Counted from the first letter of the stretch, positions 1 to 11,503 are shown. The stretch is 64,000 bases of DNA from Gaiellasilicea sp963784895 (GCA_963784895.1 CAWATM010000001.1:1-64000); one strand, 5' to 3'. Program-made: numbers and translations. Notes: a model not told the origin generated them from the sequence alone.

Positions 1-2
1 GC

Positions 3-371
3 GTGCCGACAACAAACCAGCTCGTCCGTAAGGGCCGCCAGGCGCCGCAGGGCAAGACCAAGACGCCGGCGCTACGTGGGGCTCCGCAGAAGCGGGGCGT
101 CTGCACGCGTGTGTACACGACGACCCCGAAGAAGCCGAACTCGGCGCTGCGCAAGGTCGCGCGCGTGCGGCTGACGAACGGGATGGAGGTCACGACCTAC
201 ATTCCCGGCGAGGGACACAACCTCCAGGAGCACTCGGTCGTGCTCATCCGCGGCGGTCGCGTCAAGGATCTGCCGGGTATCCGCTACAAGGTGATCCGCG
301 CCGCGCTCGACACGGCCGGTGTCTCCGACCGCAAGCAGGGCCGCTCGAAGTACGGAGCGAAGAAGTCCTGA
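3..371 (+). CDS. rpsL: 30S ribosomal protein S12
   Basis: S12 sits at the decoding centre of the 30S subunit. The 122-residue product is full length for the family and carries the conserved PNSALRK stretch after Lys43/Lys44 and the GGRVKDLPG loop with Lys88. Those lysines are the usual streptomycin-resistance positions, and both are wild type here. The start is GTG, two bases from the window edge, so any upstream signal is not visible. The stop overlaps the rpsG start by one base (TGATG), the str-operon arrangement. Identification rests on whole-length family recognition. Confidence 0.98.
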   Translation: MPTTNQLVRKGRQAPQGKTKTPALRGAPQKRGVCTRVYTTTPKKPNSALRKVARVRLTNGMEVTTYIPGEGHNLQEHSVVLIRGGRVKDLPGIRYKVIRAALDTAGVSDRKQGRSKYGAKKS

Positions 372-841
372 TGCCTCGCCGCGCCGACATCACGCCGCGC
401 GAGCTCGAGGCCGACCCGGTCCACGGGTCGAAGCTCGTGACGCAGTTCATCAACGCCGTCATGCTCGACGGCAAGCGCTCGACCGCGGAGCGGCTCGTCT
501 ACGACGCGCTCGCGATCGTCGCCGAGAAGACCGGCAAGGCGCCCGTGGAGGCGCTCGAGGCCGCGGTCAAGACGGTGACGCCGGTGCTCGAGGTTCGCTC
601 CCGCCGCGTCGGCGGCGCGAACTACCAGGTGCCTGTCGAGGTGCCGCAGCGCCGCGCGCGCACGCTTGCGATCCGCTGGCTCGTCCAGTTCGCGCGCGAG
701 CGCCGCGAGAAGGGGATGCAGCAGAAGATCGCGGGCGAGCTGATGGACGCGAGCAACTCGCAGGGCGGCGCCTTCAAGAAGAAGGACGACATCTACCGGA
801 TGGCGCAGGCGAACAAGGCCTTCGCGCACTACCGCTGGTAA
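371..841 (+). CDS. rpsG: 30S ribosomal protein S7
   Basis: S7 nucleates assembly of the 16S rRNA 3' domain. The 156-residue product begins MPRR and shows the family-typical RSRRVGGANYQVPVEV segment (about residues 76-91) and a C-terminal helix ending YRW. The ATG overlaps the rpsL stop by one base, and fusA follows after 7 bases, so translational coupling within the str operon is expected. In enteric bacteria S7 autoregulates this operon; whether it does so here cannot be seen. Confidence 0.98.
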   Translation: MPRRADITPRELEADPVHGSKLVTQFINAVMLDGKRSTAERLVYDALAIVAEKTGKAPVEALEAAVKTVTPVLEVRSRRVGGANYQVPVEVPQRRARTLAIRWLVQFARERREKGMQQKIAGELMDASNSQGGAFKKKDDIYRMAQANKAFAHYRW

Positions 842-848
842 GGGAGCT

Positions 849-2951
<2,103 letters not shown>

Positions 2952-2967
2952 AAGGAGAGAAGCCAGC

Positions 2968-4155
<1,188 letters not shown>

Positions 4156-4173
4156 TAGGGGAACGAGGGAATC

Positions 4174-4482
4174 GTGGCGCAGCAGAAGATCCGCATCCGG
4201 CTGAAGGGCTATGACCACCAGCAACTGGACCGTTCCGCGTCTCAGATCGTGGAGACGGCCCAGCGCACCGGTGCGACGATCACCGGCCCTGTGCCCCTGC
4301 CCACCGAGAAGAACGTCTACTGCGTGATCCGCAGTCCCTTCAAGGACAAGGACTCGCGCGAGCACTTCGAGGTGCGCACGCACAAGCGGCTGATCGACAT
4401 CCACAGCCCGACGCCGAAGACCGTGGACTCGCTGATGCGCCTCGATCTCCCGGCCGGTGTCGACATCGAGATCAAACTCTGA
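4174..4482 (+). CDS. rpsJ: 30S ribosomal protein S10
   Basis: S10 is part of the 30S head and also serves transcription antitermination as NusE. The 102-residue product starts at GTG (MAQQKIRIRLKGYDH) and includes the family-typical RSPFKDKDSREHFEVRTHKR region. It opens the S10 operon, only 18 bases after tuf, with AGGGG and GAGGG upstream of the start. No long leader that could hold an L4-type attenuator separates tuf from rpsJ, so a separate S10 promoter is not evident. The stop overlaps rplC by one base. Confidence 0.98.
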   Translation: MAQQKIRIRLKGYDHQQLDRSASQIVETAQRTGATITGPVPLPTEKNVYCVIRSPFKDKDSREHFEVRTHKRLIDIHSPTPKTVDSLMRLDLPAGVDIEIKL

Positions 4483-5099
4483 TGAAGGGGATCCTCGGCA
4501 GAAAGCTGGGCATGACGCAGGTCTTCGATCCGGAGAGCGGCGAGGTCACGGCCGTGACCGTGATCGAGGCCGGCCCGTGCCCGGTCGTCCAGGTGAAGAC
4601 CGTCGAGACGGACGGCTACGAAGCGGTGCAGATCGCGTTCGACGCCGTCGCCGACCGGAAGATCTCGAAGGCCGAACAGGGCCACCTGACGAAGGCGGGC
4701 GCTTCGGCACATCGCCACCTCGTCGAGCTCCGAGGCCAGAGCGAGCTCCAGGTCGGCGAGACCGTCACAGTCGAGTCGTTCGAGCCAGGCGAGAAGGTCA
4801 AGGTCGCCGGGATCTCGATCGGCAAGGGCTTCCAGGGCACGATCAAGCGCCACAACTTCAAGCGCGGCCCGGTCTCGCACGGCTCGCACAACGTTCGCAA
4901 GCCGGGCTCGATCGGCGCGTCGGCGACCCCATCTCGCGTCTTCAAGGGCCAGAAGATGGCCGGCCGGATGGGCGGCGTCCGCGTCACCCAACCGGGTCTC
5001 GTCGTCCACCAGGTCGACCCCGAGCGGAACCTGCTCCTCGTCAAGGGCTCCGTGCCCGGCCCGAAGAGCGGCCTCGTCGAGATCAGGGTGGTGAAGTGA
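4482..5099 (+). CDS. rplC: 50S ribosomal protein L3
   Basis: L3 binds near the peptidyl-transferase centre of the 50S subunit. The 205-residue product begins MKGILGRKLGMTQVF and contains the Gln/Gly-rich HNFKRGPVSHGSHN loop and GQKMAGRMGG motif typical of bacterial L3. The start overlaps the rpsJ stop by one base, and the stop overlaps the rplD start (TGATG). Nothing unusual is seen. Confidence 0.98.
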   Translation: MKGILGRKLGMTQVFDPESGEVTAVTVIEAGPCPVVQVKTVETDGYEAVQIAFDAVADRKISKAEQGHLTKAGASAHRHLVELRGQSELQVGETVTVESFEPGEKVKVAGISIGKGFQGTIKRHNFKRGPVSHGSHNVRKPGSIGASATPSRVFKGQKMAGRMGGVRVTQPGLVVHQVDPERNLLLVKGSVPGPKSGLVEIRVVK

Positions 5100-5722
5100 T
5101 GGCGGCTCCGAAGGCAAAGCTCGTCGGCGGCTCCTCCGCCAAGGACGTCACCCTCGACGCCGAGGTCTTCGGCGCCGACGTGAAGCCGCATCTCGTGCAC
5201 GAGACGGTCCGCGCGGAGCTGAACGCCCGCCGCGCCGGCACCCGCGGGGCCAAGACCCGCGGCCTCGTCGCCGGCGGCCGCGCGAAGCCGTGGCGCCAGA
5301 AGGGCACCGGCCGCGCCCGCGCGGGCACGATCCGCGCGCCCCAGTTCACGGGTGGCGGCGTCGTCTTCGCGCCGGGCATGCGCAGCTTCGACGTCAAGGT
5401 CAACCGCAAGGCGCGCCGCTCGGCGCTCCGCGGCGCCCTCTCGAACCACGCCGGCAACGGCACGCTCGGCGTGCTCGACGGCTCCGGCTTCGAGACGCCC
5501 TCGACGAAGCAGGCCAAGGGTCTCGTCGAGTCGTGGGGCCAGGAGCTGCCGCTGCTGATCGTCGCGACCGAGGAGGAGGAAACGCTGATCAAGTCGTTCC
5601 GCAACCTCCCGAAGTCGCTCATCACCGTGCCGTCCGAGCTCGAGGTGGCCACGGTTGTCTGGGCGAAGAGCGTCCTGATCACCGAGGCGGCGCTGCCGCT
5701 CGTCGAGGGGAGGGCTTCCTAG
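5099..5722 (+). CDS. rplD: 50S ribosomal protein L4
   Basis: L4 contributes to the 50S exit tunnel. The 207-residue protein starts MAAPKAKLVGG at an ATG overlapping the rplC stop. It contains the conserved loop around residues 46-75 (TRGAKTRGLVAGG then KPWRQKGTGRARAG), the macrolide-contacting tunnel loop, with no obvious resistance insertion. A longer open frame extends upstream, but that part is out-of-frame rplC sequence, so the overlapping ATG is the likely start. The stop overlaps the rplW GTG by one base. Confidence 0.97.
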   Translation: MAAPKAKLVGGSSAKDVTLDAEVFGADVKPHLVHETVRAELNARRAGTRGAKTRGLVAGGRAKPWRQKGTGRARAGTIRAPQFTGGGVVFAPGMRSFDVKVNRKARRSALRGALSNHAGNGTLGVLDGSGFETPSTKQAKGLVESWGQELPLLIVATEEEETLIKSFRNLPKSLITVPSELEVATVVWAKSVLITEAALPLVEGRAS

Positions 5723-6018
5723 TGTCGCTGCACCCGAACGAAGTCCTGCTCGCGCCGGTCGTCTCGGAGAAGAGCTACAGCCTGATCACCGACCGCAAGT
5801 ACACCTTCAAGGTGCACAAGGACGCGCACAAGACACAGATCCGCCAGGCCGTCGAGGAGCTGTTCGAGGTGCACGTCGAGAACGTGAACATCGTCAAGGT
5901 GCAGGCGAAGCCGAAGCGCCGCGGCATCTCGAAGGGGATCCGCCCGGGCTGGAAGAAGGCCATCGTGCAGGTGCGCGAGGGCGAGGCGATCGAGATCTTC
6001 GAGGGGGCCCAGGTCTGA
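5722..6018 (+). CDS. rplW: 50S ribosomal protein L23
   Basis: L23 lies at the tunnel exit, where trigger factor and SRP dock. The 98-residue product starts at a GTG that shares its first base with the rplD stop (VSLHPNEVLLAPVVSEKS) and has the family-typical YTFKVHKDAHKTQIRQAVEE helix. Length matches the family. It ends one base into rplB (TGATG), and tight coupling through L4-L23-L2 is expected. Confidence 0.97.
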   Translation: MSLHPNEVLLAPVVSEKSYSLITDRKYTFKVHKDAHKTQIRQAVEELFEVHVENVNIVKVQAKPKRRGISKGIRPGWKKAIVQVREGEAIEIFEGAQV

Positions 6019-6860
6019 TGGCACTGAAGAAGTACAAGCCCACCTCACCGGGCCGCCGCTTCATGTCCGTGTCGAGCTTCGAAGAGGTCACGAAGACGAC
6101 GCCGGAGCGGAGCCTGACCGAGCCGCTGAAGAAGAAGGGCGGCCGCAACAACATGGGCCGGATCACGACGCGCCACCAGGGCGGCGGCCACAAGCGCCGC
6201 TACCGGGTGATCGACTTCAAGCGGACGAAGGACGGCGTGCCGGCGAAGGTCGCCGCGATCGAGTACGACCCGAACCGCTCGGCCAGGATCGCGCTGCTCC
6301 ACTACCTCGACGGTGCCAAGGCGTACATCATCGCCCCGGCGCGGCTGCGCGTCGGCGCGCTCGTCGAGTCCGGCCCGACCGCGGACATCAAGCCCGGCAA
6401 TGCGCTGCCGCTCGAGAACATCCCGACCGGCACGATGGTGCACAACGTCGAGCTGAAGCCGGGTCAGGGCGCGAAGATGGCCCGCTCGGCCGGCGCCAGC
6501 GTGCAGCTCGTCGCCAAGGACGATGGTTACGGCGTGCTCCGGCTGCCGTCCGGCGAGATGCGCCGCGTGCCGCTAACCTGTCGGGCCACCGTCGGGCAGG
6601 TCGGCAACACGGACCACGAGAACCAGTCCGGCGGCAAGGCGGGCCGCAGTCGCTGGCAGGGCAAGCGTCCGGCAGTGCGCGGCTCGGCGATGAACCCCGT
6701 CGACCATCCGCACGGAGGCGGCGAGGGCAAGTCGAAGGGCGGCCGCCATCCGGTCACCCCGTGGGGCGTGCCCACGCTCGGGAAGCGCACGCGCCGGAAG
6801 CACAAGGAATCCAACAAGCTGATCGTTCGCGGCCGCCGCCGCGGGAAGGACAAGCGCTAG
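6018..6860 (+). CDS. rplB: 50S ribosomal protein L2
   Basis: L2 is a core 50S protein needed for subunit association and peptidyl transfer. The 280-residue product has the N-terminal KPTSPGRRF segment, the NNMGRITTRHQGGGHKRRYR stretch near residue 45 and the C-terminal MNPVDHPHGGGEG motif containing the conserved histidine. Full length. The stop shares its last base with the GTG start of rpsS. Confidence 0.98.
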   Translation: MALKKYKPTSPGRRFMSVSSFEEVTKTTPERSLTEPLKKKGGRNNMGRITTRHQGGGHKRRYRVIDFKRTKDGVPAKVAAIEYDPNRSARIALLHYLDGAKAYIIAPARLRVGALVESGPTADIKPGNALPLENIPTGTMVHNVELKPGQGAKMARSAGASVQLVAKDDGYGVLRLPSGEMRRVPLTCRATVGQVGNTDHENQSGGKAGRSRWQGKRPAVRGSAMNPVDHPHGGGEGKSKGGRHPVTPWGVPTLGKRTRRKHKESNKLIVRGRRRGKDKR

Positions 6861-7147
6861 TGAGCAGATCGTCGAAGAAGGGGCCTTTCGTGGAAGAGCG
6901 GCTGATGAGCCGGATCGAGTCCATGAACGCCGCCAACGAGAAGCGGATGATCCGCACCTGGTCGCGCTCGTCGACGATCTTCCCCGACATGGTCGGGCAC
7001 ACGATCGCGGTCCACGACGGCCGCAAGCACGTGCCGGTGTTCGTCAGCGAGCAGATGGTCGGGCACAAGCTCGGCGAGTTCGCGCCCACCCGGACCTTCA
7101 AGGGCCACGCCGGCGACCGGCAGGCCAAGGTGCAGAAGGGTCGCTAG
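6860..7147 (+). CDS. rpsS: 30S ribosomal protein S19
   Basis: S19 is in the 30S head and contacts S13 and tRNA. The GTG start overlapping the rplB stop gives a 95-residue protein (VSRSSKKGPFVEERL), exactly the normal S19 size. It contains TWSRSSTIFPDMVGHTIAVHDG and the C-terminal KLGEFAPTRTFKGHAGD. An in-frame upstream extension exists but belongs to out-of-frame rplB. The stop shares a base with the rplV GTG. Confidence 0.97.
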   Translation: MSRSSKKGPFVEERLMSRIESMNAANEKRMIRTWSRSSTIFPDMVGHTIAVHDGRKHVPVFVSEQMVGHKLGEFAPTRTFKGHAGDRQAKVQKGR

Positions 7148-7621
7148 TGGCTGCCACGCAGACAGCGGAGCAGATCGTGCGCGCGGAGGCCAAGTGGGTC
7201 CGCCTCTCGGCGCGCAAGGCGCGGGTGGTGCTCACGCACATCCGCGGGCGCAGCGTGCCCGAGGCGCGGACGATCCTCGCCTTCACGCAGCGGGCCGCGG
7301 CGACCGAGATCGAGAAGGTGCTCCGCTCCGCCGTCGCGAACGCGGAGACGAACCCGCTTCTGCACTGGAACGGCGACGACCTCGTCGTCCAGGCCGCCTA
7401 CGCCGACGAGGGCCCGACGCTGAAGCGCTGGCGCCCGCGCGCCCGCGGCCGGGTCAACCGGATCAACAAGCGCACCTGCCACATCACGATCGAGCTGGCG
7501 CAGAACCCGAAGGCGGCCGTGCGGCCGGCGCCGGCCGCAGGCGACGCCTGCCGCCGAGGCGGCCGCGCCGGCAAAGCCGAAGGCGACCCGGAAGAAGAAA
7601 ACGGAAGGAGCGGCCGCGTAA
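7147..7621 (+). CDS. rplV: 50S ribosomal protein L22 (frame disrupted near its 3' end)
   Basis: L22 lines the 50S exit tunnel. Residues 1-130 read normally from the GTG at 7147 (EAKWVRLSARKARVVL, then the tunnel hairpin and KRTCHITIEL). After about 7540 the native-looking tail is in the +1 frame: an Ala/Pro/Lys tail (AKPKATRKKKTEGAAA) ending at TAA 7619-7621, which overlaps the rpsC ATG by one base like the neighbouring junctions. In the frame as given, the gene instead runs on into rpsC without a stop. The span is 475 nt, one base over a multiple of three, so one extra base near 7540 is the simplest explanation. Confidence 0.85.
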
Positions 7622-8701
7622 TGGGCCAGAAAGTCCACCCCGGCGGCCTGCGGGTCGGCGTCATCCATGACTGGAAGTCCAACTGGTACGTGGGGAAGAA
7701 GGAGTTCCCGACGTACATCCTCGAGGACGTCCGGATCCGCGACCACATCAACACGAAGCTCGGCCACGCCGGCCTCTCCGACATTCTGATCCGCAAGGAC
7801 AAGCAGCGGATCACGGTCGACATCTTCACTGCCCGCCCCGGAATCGTGATCGGCAAGTCGGGAGTCGAGGTGGACGCGCTCCGCAAGGAGCTGCACTCGA
7901 TCACGGGCAAGAACGTCCACATCAACATCAACGAGATCAAGCGGCCCGAGCTGGACGCGAAGCTCGTCGCCCAGTCGATCGCAGAGCAGCTGCAGAATCG
8001 CGTCAGCTTCCGGCGCGCGATGAAGCGCTCCCTGGCCTCGGCGATGCGCTCGGGCGCCCAGGGGATCAAGATCCAGTGCGGCGGCCGCCTCGGCGGCGGC
8101 GAGATGAGCCGCTCGGAGCGCTACACCGAGGGCCGGATCCCGCTGCACACGATCCGCGCCGACATCGACTACGGCTTCGCCGAGGCGAAGACGACCTACG
8201 GCCGCATCGGCGTCAAGGTCTGGATCAACAAGGGCGAGATCATGCCGGAGGGCTTCGAGGGGATGACGACCGGCAAGGACACGCGCCTCGGCGATCAGGA
8301 TCAAGCCCGCCGCCGGCGTGGCGGGGCGGCCGAGGGTCTCGGCGCCTCGCGCGAGTCCGGCCGCGGACGGTCGCAGGATCGCGAAGGTCTCGGGCTCGTC
8401 AAGAAATCGCGCGGCCCGCGCCGTCCCGGCGGTGCCGGCGGCCAGGGGGGCCGTCCTGCTGACCGCTCCGGGGGCGGGCGCCCGCGCCCGGCCGGCGGTA
8501 GCCGCCCGCGGCGCCAGGACTCGGTCGAGCAGCCGAAGCCGGACGCAGTCGTCGAGCCGACCGTCGAGGAGACGACCCCGGTCACCGACTCGTCCGTCAC
8601 CGACGCCCCGGCCCCGGAGGCTGCTGCACCGGAGGCCGCTGCACAGGACGACCGCTGCACCGGAGACCCCGGCGACCGAGCCCGAGGGGAGCGAGAGCTA
8701 G
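7621..8701 (+). CDS. rpsC: 30S ribosomal protein S3 with long C-terminal tail (frame disrupted near its 3' end)
   Basis: S3 forms part of the mRNA entry channel. The ATG at 7621 starts MGQKVHPGGLRVGV, followed by the KH domain with GIVIGKSGVEVD and the C-terminal domain with GRLGGGEMSRSERY and GVKVWINKGEI. After about residue 215 comes a long Arg/Gly-rich then Ala/Pro/Glu/Thr-rich tail of roughly 140 residues, far beyond usual S3. Near 8647 the tail must shift +1 to reach TAG 8699-8701, which overlaps the rplP GTG as at other operon junctions. Unshifted, the frame runs straight into L16. The span is 1081 nt, one over a multiple of three. Confidence 0.85.
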
Positions 8702-9126
8702 TGCTGCTCCCGAAGAAGACCAAGTACCGGCGCGTCCATCGCGGCCGGCGTCGCGGCGTCTCACGCGGCCAGACCGACGTGCAGTTCGGCGACTACGGGA
8801 TCAAGTCGCTCGAGGCGGGGTGGATCACCAACCGTCAGATCGAGGCTGCCCGAATCGCGATGACGCGCAAGATCAAGCGCGGCGGCAAGGTCTGGATCAA
8901 CGTCTTCCCGGACAAGTCGGTGACGCAGAAGCCGGCCGAGACCCGCATGGGCTCGGGCAAGGGCTCACCGGAGCACTGGGTCGCGGTCGTCAAGCCGGGC
9001 CGGGTCATGTTCGAGCTCGCCGGCGTCTCCGAGCCGCTCGCCAAGGAGGCGCTCCAGCTCGCGAGCCAGAAACTGCCGGTCAAGACCAAGATCGTGAAGA
9101 GAGAGGCTGATCTCTTTGAAAGCTAG
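8701..9126 (+). CDS. rplP: 50S ribosomal protein L16
   Basis: L16 helps form the A-site region of the 50S subunit. The likely GTG start at 8701 gives 141 residues beginning VLLPKKTKYRRVHRGRRRG, with the family-typical QIEAARIAMTRKIKRGGKVW and TRMGSGKGSPEHWVAVVKPG segments. Because of the two upstream frame disruptions, the same frame is open from 7147, so the formal open frame is a 659-residue L22-S3-L16 chain. The family length and stop/start overlap favour a separate L16. Its end overlaps rpmC by 11 bases. Confidence 0.93.
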   Translation: MLLPKKTKYRRVHRGRRRGVSRGQTDVQFGDYGIKSLEAGWITNRQIEAARIAMTRKIKRGGKVWINVFPDKSVTQKPAETRMGSGKGSPEHWVAVVKPGRVMFELAGVSEPLAKEALQLASQKLPVKTKIVKREADLFES

Positions 9127-9316
9127 AACGCTCCGCGACATGACCGACGACGAGCTGCAGCGGACGCTCGGCGAGCGCCGCCAGGAGCTCTTCAACCTCC
9201 GCTTCCAGTCGGCCACCGGCGCACTCGACAACAGCGCCCGGCTCCGGTCGGCGAAGCGGGAGATCGCACGTATTTTGACCGTCCGCCACGAGCGGGAAAG
9301 GGCTGGGAACGCGTAG
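9116..9316 (+). CDS. rpmC: 50S ribosomal protein L29
   Basis: L29 sits near the tunnel exit next to L23. The 66-residue product from a TTG start reads MKARTLRDMTDDELQRTLGERRQELFN onward as two family-typical helices. The TTG lies inside the end of rplP (11-base overlap), preceded by AGAGAGG about 8 bases upstream, which supports it. TTG plus overlap suggests translational coupling to rplP. Confidence 0.94.
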   Translation: MKARTLRDMTDDELQRTLGERRQELFNLRFQSATGALDNSARLRSAKREIARILTVRHERERAGNA

Positions 9317-9319
9317 ACC

Positions 9320-10183
9320 ATGGCTGAGAAGAAGACGAAGAAGACAGACGAGATGCCGGTCGAGGAGACTGCGGCGGAAGCCACCGAGACGGAGGCCGCT
9401 GCGCCGTCCGTCGACGAGGGCGAGCCGATCGCCTCGACCGAGGCCATGGACGAGGCTGCCGCCGAGGCCGACGCTCCCGTAGAGGAGCCGGTCGCGGAGG
9501 AGGCTCCGGTTGAGGAGCCGGTCGCGGAGGAGGCTCCGGTTGAGGAGCCGGTCGCGGAGGAGGCTCCCGTCGAGGAGCCGGTCGCCGAGGAGGTTTCGGT
9601 CGAGGAGCCGGTCGCGGAGGAGGCTCCGGTCGAGGAGCCGGTCGCGGAGGAGGCTCCGGTTGAGGAGCCGGTCGCGGAGGAGGCTCCCGTCGAGGAGCCG
9701 GTCGCCGAGGAGGTTTCGGCCGAGGAAGTGCCCGCCGAGGAGCCGGTCGCTGAGGCGGCGCCCGCTGAGGCGGCGCCCGCCGAGGCCGCCCCTGCCGCCC
9801 CCGCACCTCAGTCCGGCCCGAAGCCGAAGCGCAAGCGGCTCCCGCGCGCGCTGCGCCCGAAGAAGGGCCGCGTCCAGCGCGAGAAGGCGACCGAGCGCAA
9901 GCCGATCACCCGGATCGCAAAGCCCGAGCAGGAGTTCGGTCGCCGCCAGGAGCGGCAGGGCACGGTCGTCTCCGACAAGGGCGACAAGACGATCGTCGTC
10001 AAGGTCGACACGATCAAGGCGCATCCGCGGTACAAGAAGGTCGTCCGCCGCTCCAAGCGCTTCCAAGCGCACGACGAGCAGAACGCGGCCAAGATCGGCG
10101 ACGTCGTCAAGATCGTCGAGACCCGCCCGATCTCGAAGACGAAGAACTGGCGCCTGGCCGAGATCCTCGAGGTCGCAAAGTGA
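9320..10183 (+). CDS. rpsQ: 30S ribosomal protein S17 with large acidic repeat N-terminal extension
   Basis: Residues 210-287 are a recognisable S17 core (RQGTVVSDKGDKTIVVKVD, then KHPRYKK-like and ISKTKNWRLAEI), an rRNA-binding OB fold. The predicted protein is 287 residues against about 85 for normal S17. Residues 1-50 are Glu/Ala-rich, 51-130 are eight 10-residue EAPVEEPVAE-type repeats, 131-165 are Ala/Pro/Glu-rich and 166-195 strongly basic. The frame is open throughout, and the ATG sits 3 bases after the rpmC stop, the expected operon position. No alternative start near the core has a better context. The role of the extension is unknown. The stop overlaps the rplN GTG by 4 bases. Confidence 0.92.
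   Translation: MAEKKTKKTDEMPVEETAAEATETEAAAPSVDEGEPIASTEAMDEAAAEADAPVEEPVAEEAPVEEPVAEEAPVEEPVAEEAPVEEPVAEEVSVEEPVAEEAPVEEPVAEEAPVEEPVAEEAPVEEPVAEEVSAEEVPAEEPVAEAAPAEAAPAEAAPAAPAPQSGPKPKRKRLPRALRPKKGRVQREKATERKPITRIAKPEQEFGRRQERQGTVVSDKGDKTIVVKVDTIKAHPRYKKVVRRSKRFQAHDEQNAAKIGDVVKIVETRPISKTKNWRLAEILEVAK
9470..9709 (+). repeat. 30-bp tandem coding repeats with a 120-bp higher-order duplication
   Basis: Eight in-frame 30-bp units encode [E/D]APVEEPVAE or EVSVEEPVAE. Bases 9481-9600 and 9601-9720 are a direct duplication differing at only three positions, so four units were copied as a block after the units themselves had begun to diverge. Every unit is a multiple of three and keeps the rpsQ frame open. 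Confidence 0.95.
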
Positions 10184-10548
10184 TCCAGCAAGAATCGCGC
10201 CTCCGCGTCGCCGACAACACCGGCGCACGCGAGATCCTCTGCATCCGGGTCATGGGCGGCTCGAAGCGGCGCTACGCCCGCGTCGGCGACGTGATCGTTG
10301 GTACCGTGAAGTCCGCGACGCCGCAGGGAACGGTGAAGAAAGGCGAGGTCGTCAGGGCGGTCGTCGTCCGGACGAAGAAGCCTTACGGCCGTAACGACGG
10401 CACGCAGATCGCGTTCGACGAGAACGCAGCGGTGATCATCGACGCCGCGCGGAATCCGCGCGGGACGCGCATCTTCGGGCCCGTCGCCCGCGAATTGCGC
10501 GAGAAGAACTTCATGAAGATCGTCAGCCTGGCTCCCGAGGTGCTCTGA
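10180..10548 (+). CDS. rplN: 50S ribosomal protein L14
   Basis: L14 is at the subunit interface and contacts L19 and 16S rRNA. The 122-residue product starts at a GTG overlapping the rpsQ stop by 4 bases (MIQQESRLRVADNTGAREIL) and contains the conserved RRYARVGDVI and C-terminal FGPVARELREK...KIVSLAPEVL. Length is exactly standard. It starts the L14-L24-L5 block of the spc region. Confidence 0.98.
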   Translation: MIQQESRLRVADNTGAREILCIRVMGGSKRRYARVGDVIVGTVKSATPQGTVKKGEVVRAVVVRTKKPYGRNDGTQIAFDENAAVIIDAARNPRGTRIFGPVARELREKNFMKIVSLAPEVL

Positions 10549-10553
10549 GAAAC

Positions 10554-10925
10554 GTGGCAAACAAGATGAAGATCAAGCAAGGCGACCTGGTGCAGATTCT
10601 GGCCGGGAAGGACCGCGGCAAGCAGGGCCGCATCATCGAGGCGCGCCCGCGCGACGGACGCGTCCTCGTCGAGAACCTGAACGTGATGACCCGGCACACT
10701 CGGCCGCGCCCGCTCCGCGACTCGAACCGCATGGGCGGCAGCCAGATGTCGCCGGGCGGCCGGATCGAGAAGGCGGCACCCGTCGACGTCTCGAACGTGA
10801 TGCTCGTCTGCCCCGTGTGCGGCCTCCCGACACGGGTCGGGATCAAGGTCAAGGAGATCAAGGGCGAGACCGTGCGCGTCCGCGTCTGCAAGCGCGACGG
10901 CTGCGGTCAGGAAGTGGACAAGTAA
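10554..10925 (+). CDS. rplX: 50S ribosomal protein L24 (zinc-ribbon form)
   Basis: L24 is an assembly-initiating 50S protein with an N-terminal KOW motif (KQGDLVQILAGKDRGKQGRII). The 123-residue product starts at GTG. Its C-terminal half has CPVCG and a later CKRDGCG pair, a four-cysteine arrangement consistent with a zinc ribbon; cysteine-bearing L24 forms occur in several phyla, but zinc binding here is inferred. The stop overlaps the rplE ATG by one base. Confidence 0.96.
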   Translation: MANKMKIKQGDLVQILAGKDRGKQGRIIEARPRDGRVLVENLNVMTRHTRPRPLRDSNRMGGSQMSPGGRIEKAAPVDVSNVMLVCPVCGLPTRVGIKVKEIKGETVRVRVCKRDGCGQEVDK

Positions 10926-11500
10926 TGGCGACTGCCACGTACACGCCGCGCCTCAAGGAGCGCTACCTCGAGCTGCGCCCGCAACTGCAGGAGGAGCTCG
11001 GTCTCAGCTCGATCATGCAGGTGCCCGAGATCGCGAAGATCACGCTGAACATGGGCGTCGGCGACGCAAAGACCGATGCGAAGGCGCTCGACGCCGCGAT
11101 CGAGGAGCTGACGACGATCGCCGGCCAGCGGGCGCAGGTGCGCAAGGCGCGCAAGTCGATCGCGAGCTTCAAGCTCCGTGAGGGGATGGCGGTCGGTGCG
11201 CGCGTGACGCTGCGCGGCGCCCGCATGTACGAGTTCCTCGACCGTCTCGTTTCGGTCGCGCTGCCGCGGATCCGCGACTTCCGCGGCCTCAACCCGCGCT
11301 CGTTCGACGGCCGCGGCAACTACTCGCTGGGCGTCCGCGAGCAGATCATCTTCCCGGAGATCGACTACGACTCGGTCGCGTCGATCCGGGGTCTCGACGT
11401 CACGATCACGACCTCGGCGCAGACGACCGACGAGCAGGCGTTCGCACTCCTGCGCGGCCTCGGGCTCCCGTTCGCCGCCGACGACAGAAGGGATCAGTAA
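10925..11500 (+). CDS. rplE: 50S ribosomal protein L5
   Basis: L5 binds 5S rRNA and bridges to the 30S head. The 191-residue product starts at the ATG overlapping rplX (MATATYTPRLKERYLELRP) and contains MQVPEIAKITLNMGVGDAK and the conserved RGARMYEFLDRLVSVALPRIRDFRG segment (positions about 99-123). An open extension upstream lies out of frame in rplX and is ignored. A 3-base gap leads to rpsN. Confidence 0.97.
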   Translation: MATATYTPRLKERYLELRPQLQEELGLSSIMQVPEIAKITLNMGVGDAKTDAKALDAAIEELTTIAGQRAQVRKARKSIASFKLREGMAVGARVTLRGARMYEFLDRLVSVALPRIRDFRGLNPRSFDGRGNYSLGVREQIIFPEIDYDSVASIRGLDVTITTSAQTTDEQAFALLRGLGLPFAADDRRDQ

Positions 11501-11503
11501 CGC

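Noticed and set aside
9470..9709. Regular 30-bp repeats as a CRISPR-like array
   Set aside because: Repeats are contiguous with no spacers, keep the reading frame and encode a decapeptide; they are coding repeats within rpsQ.
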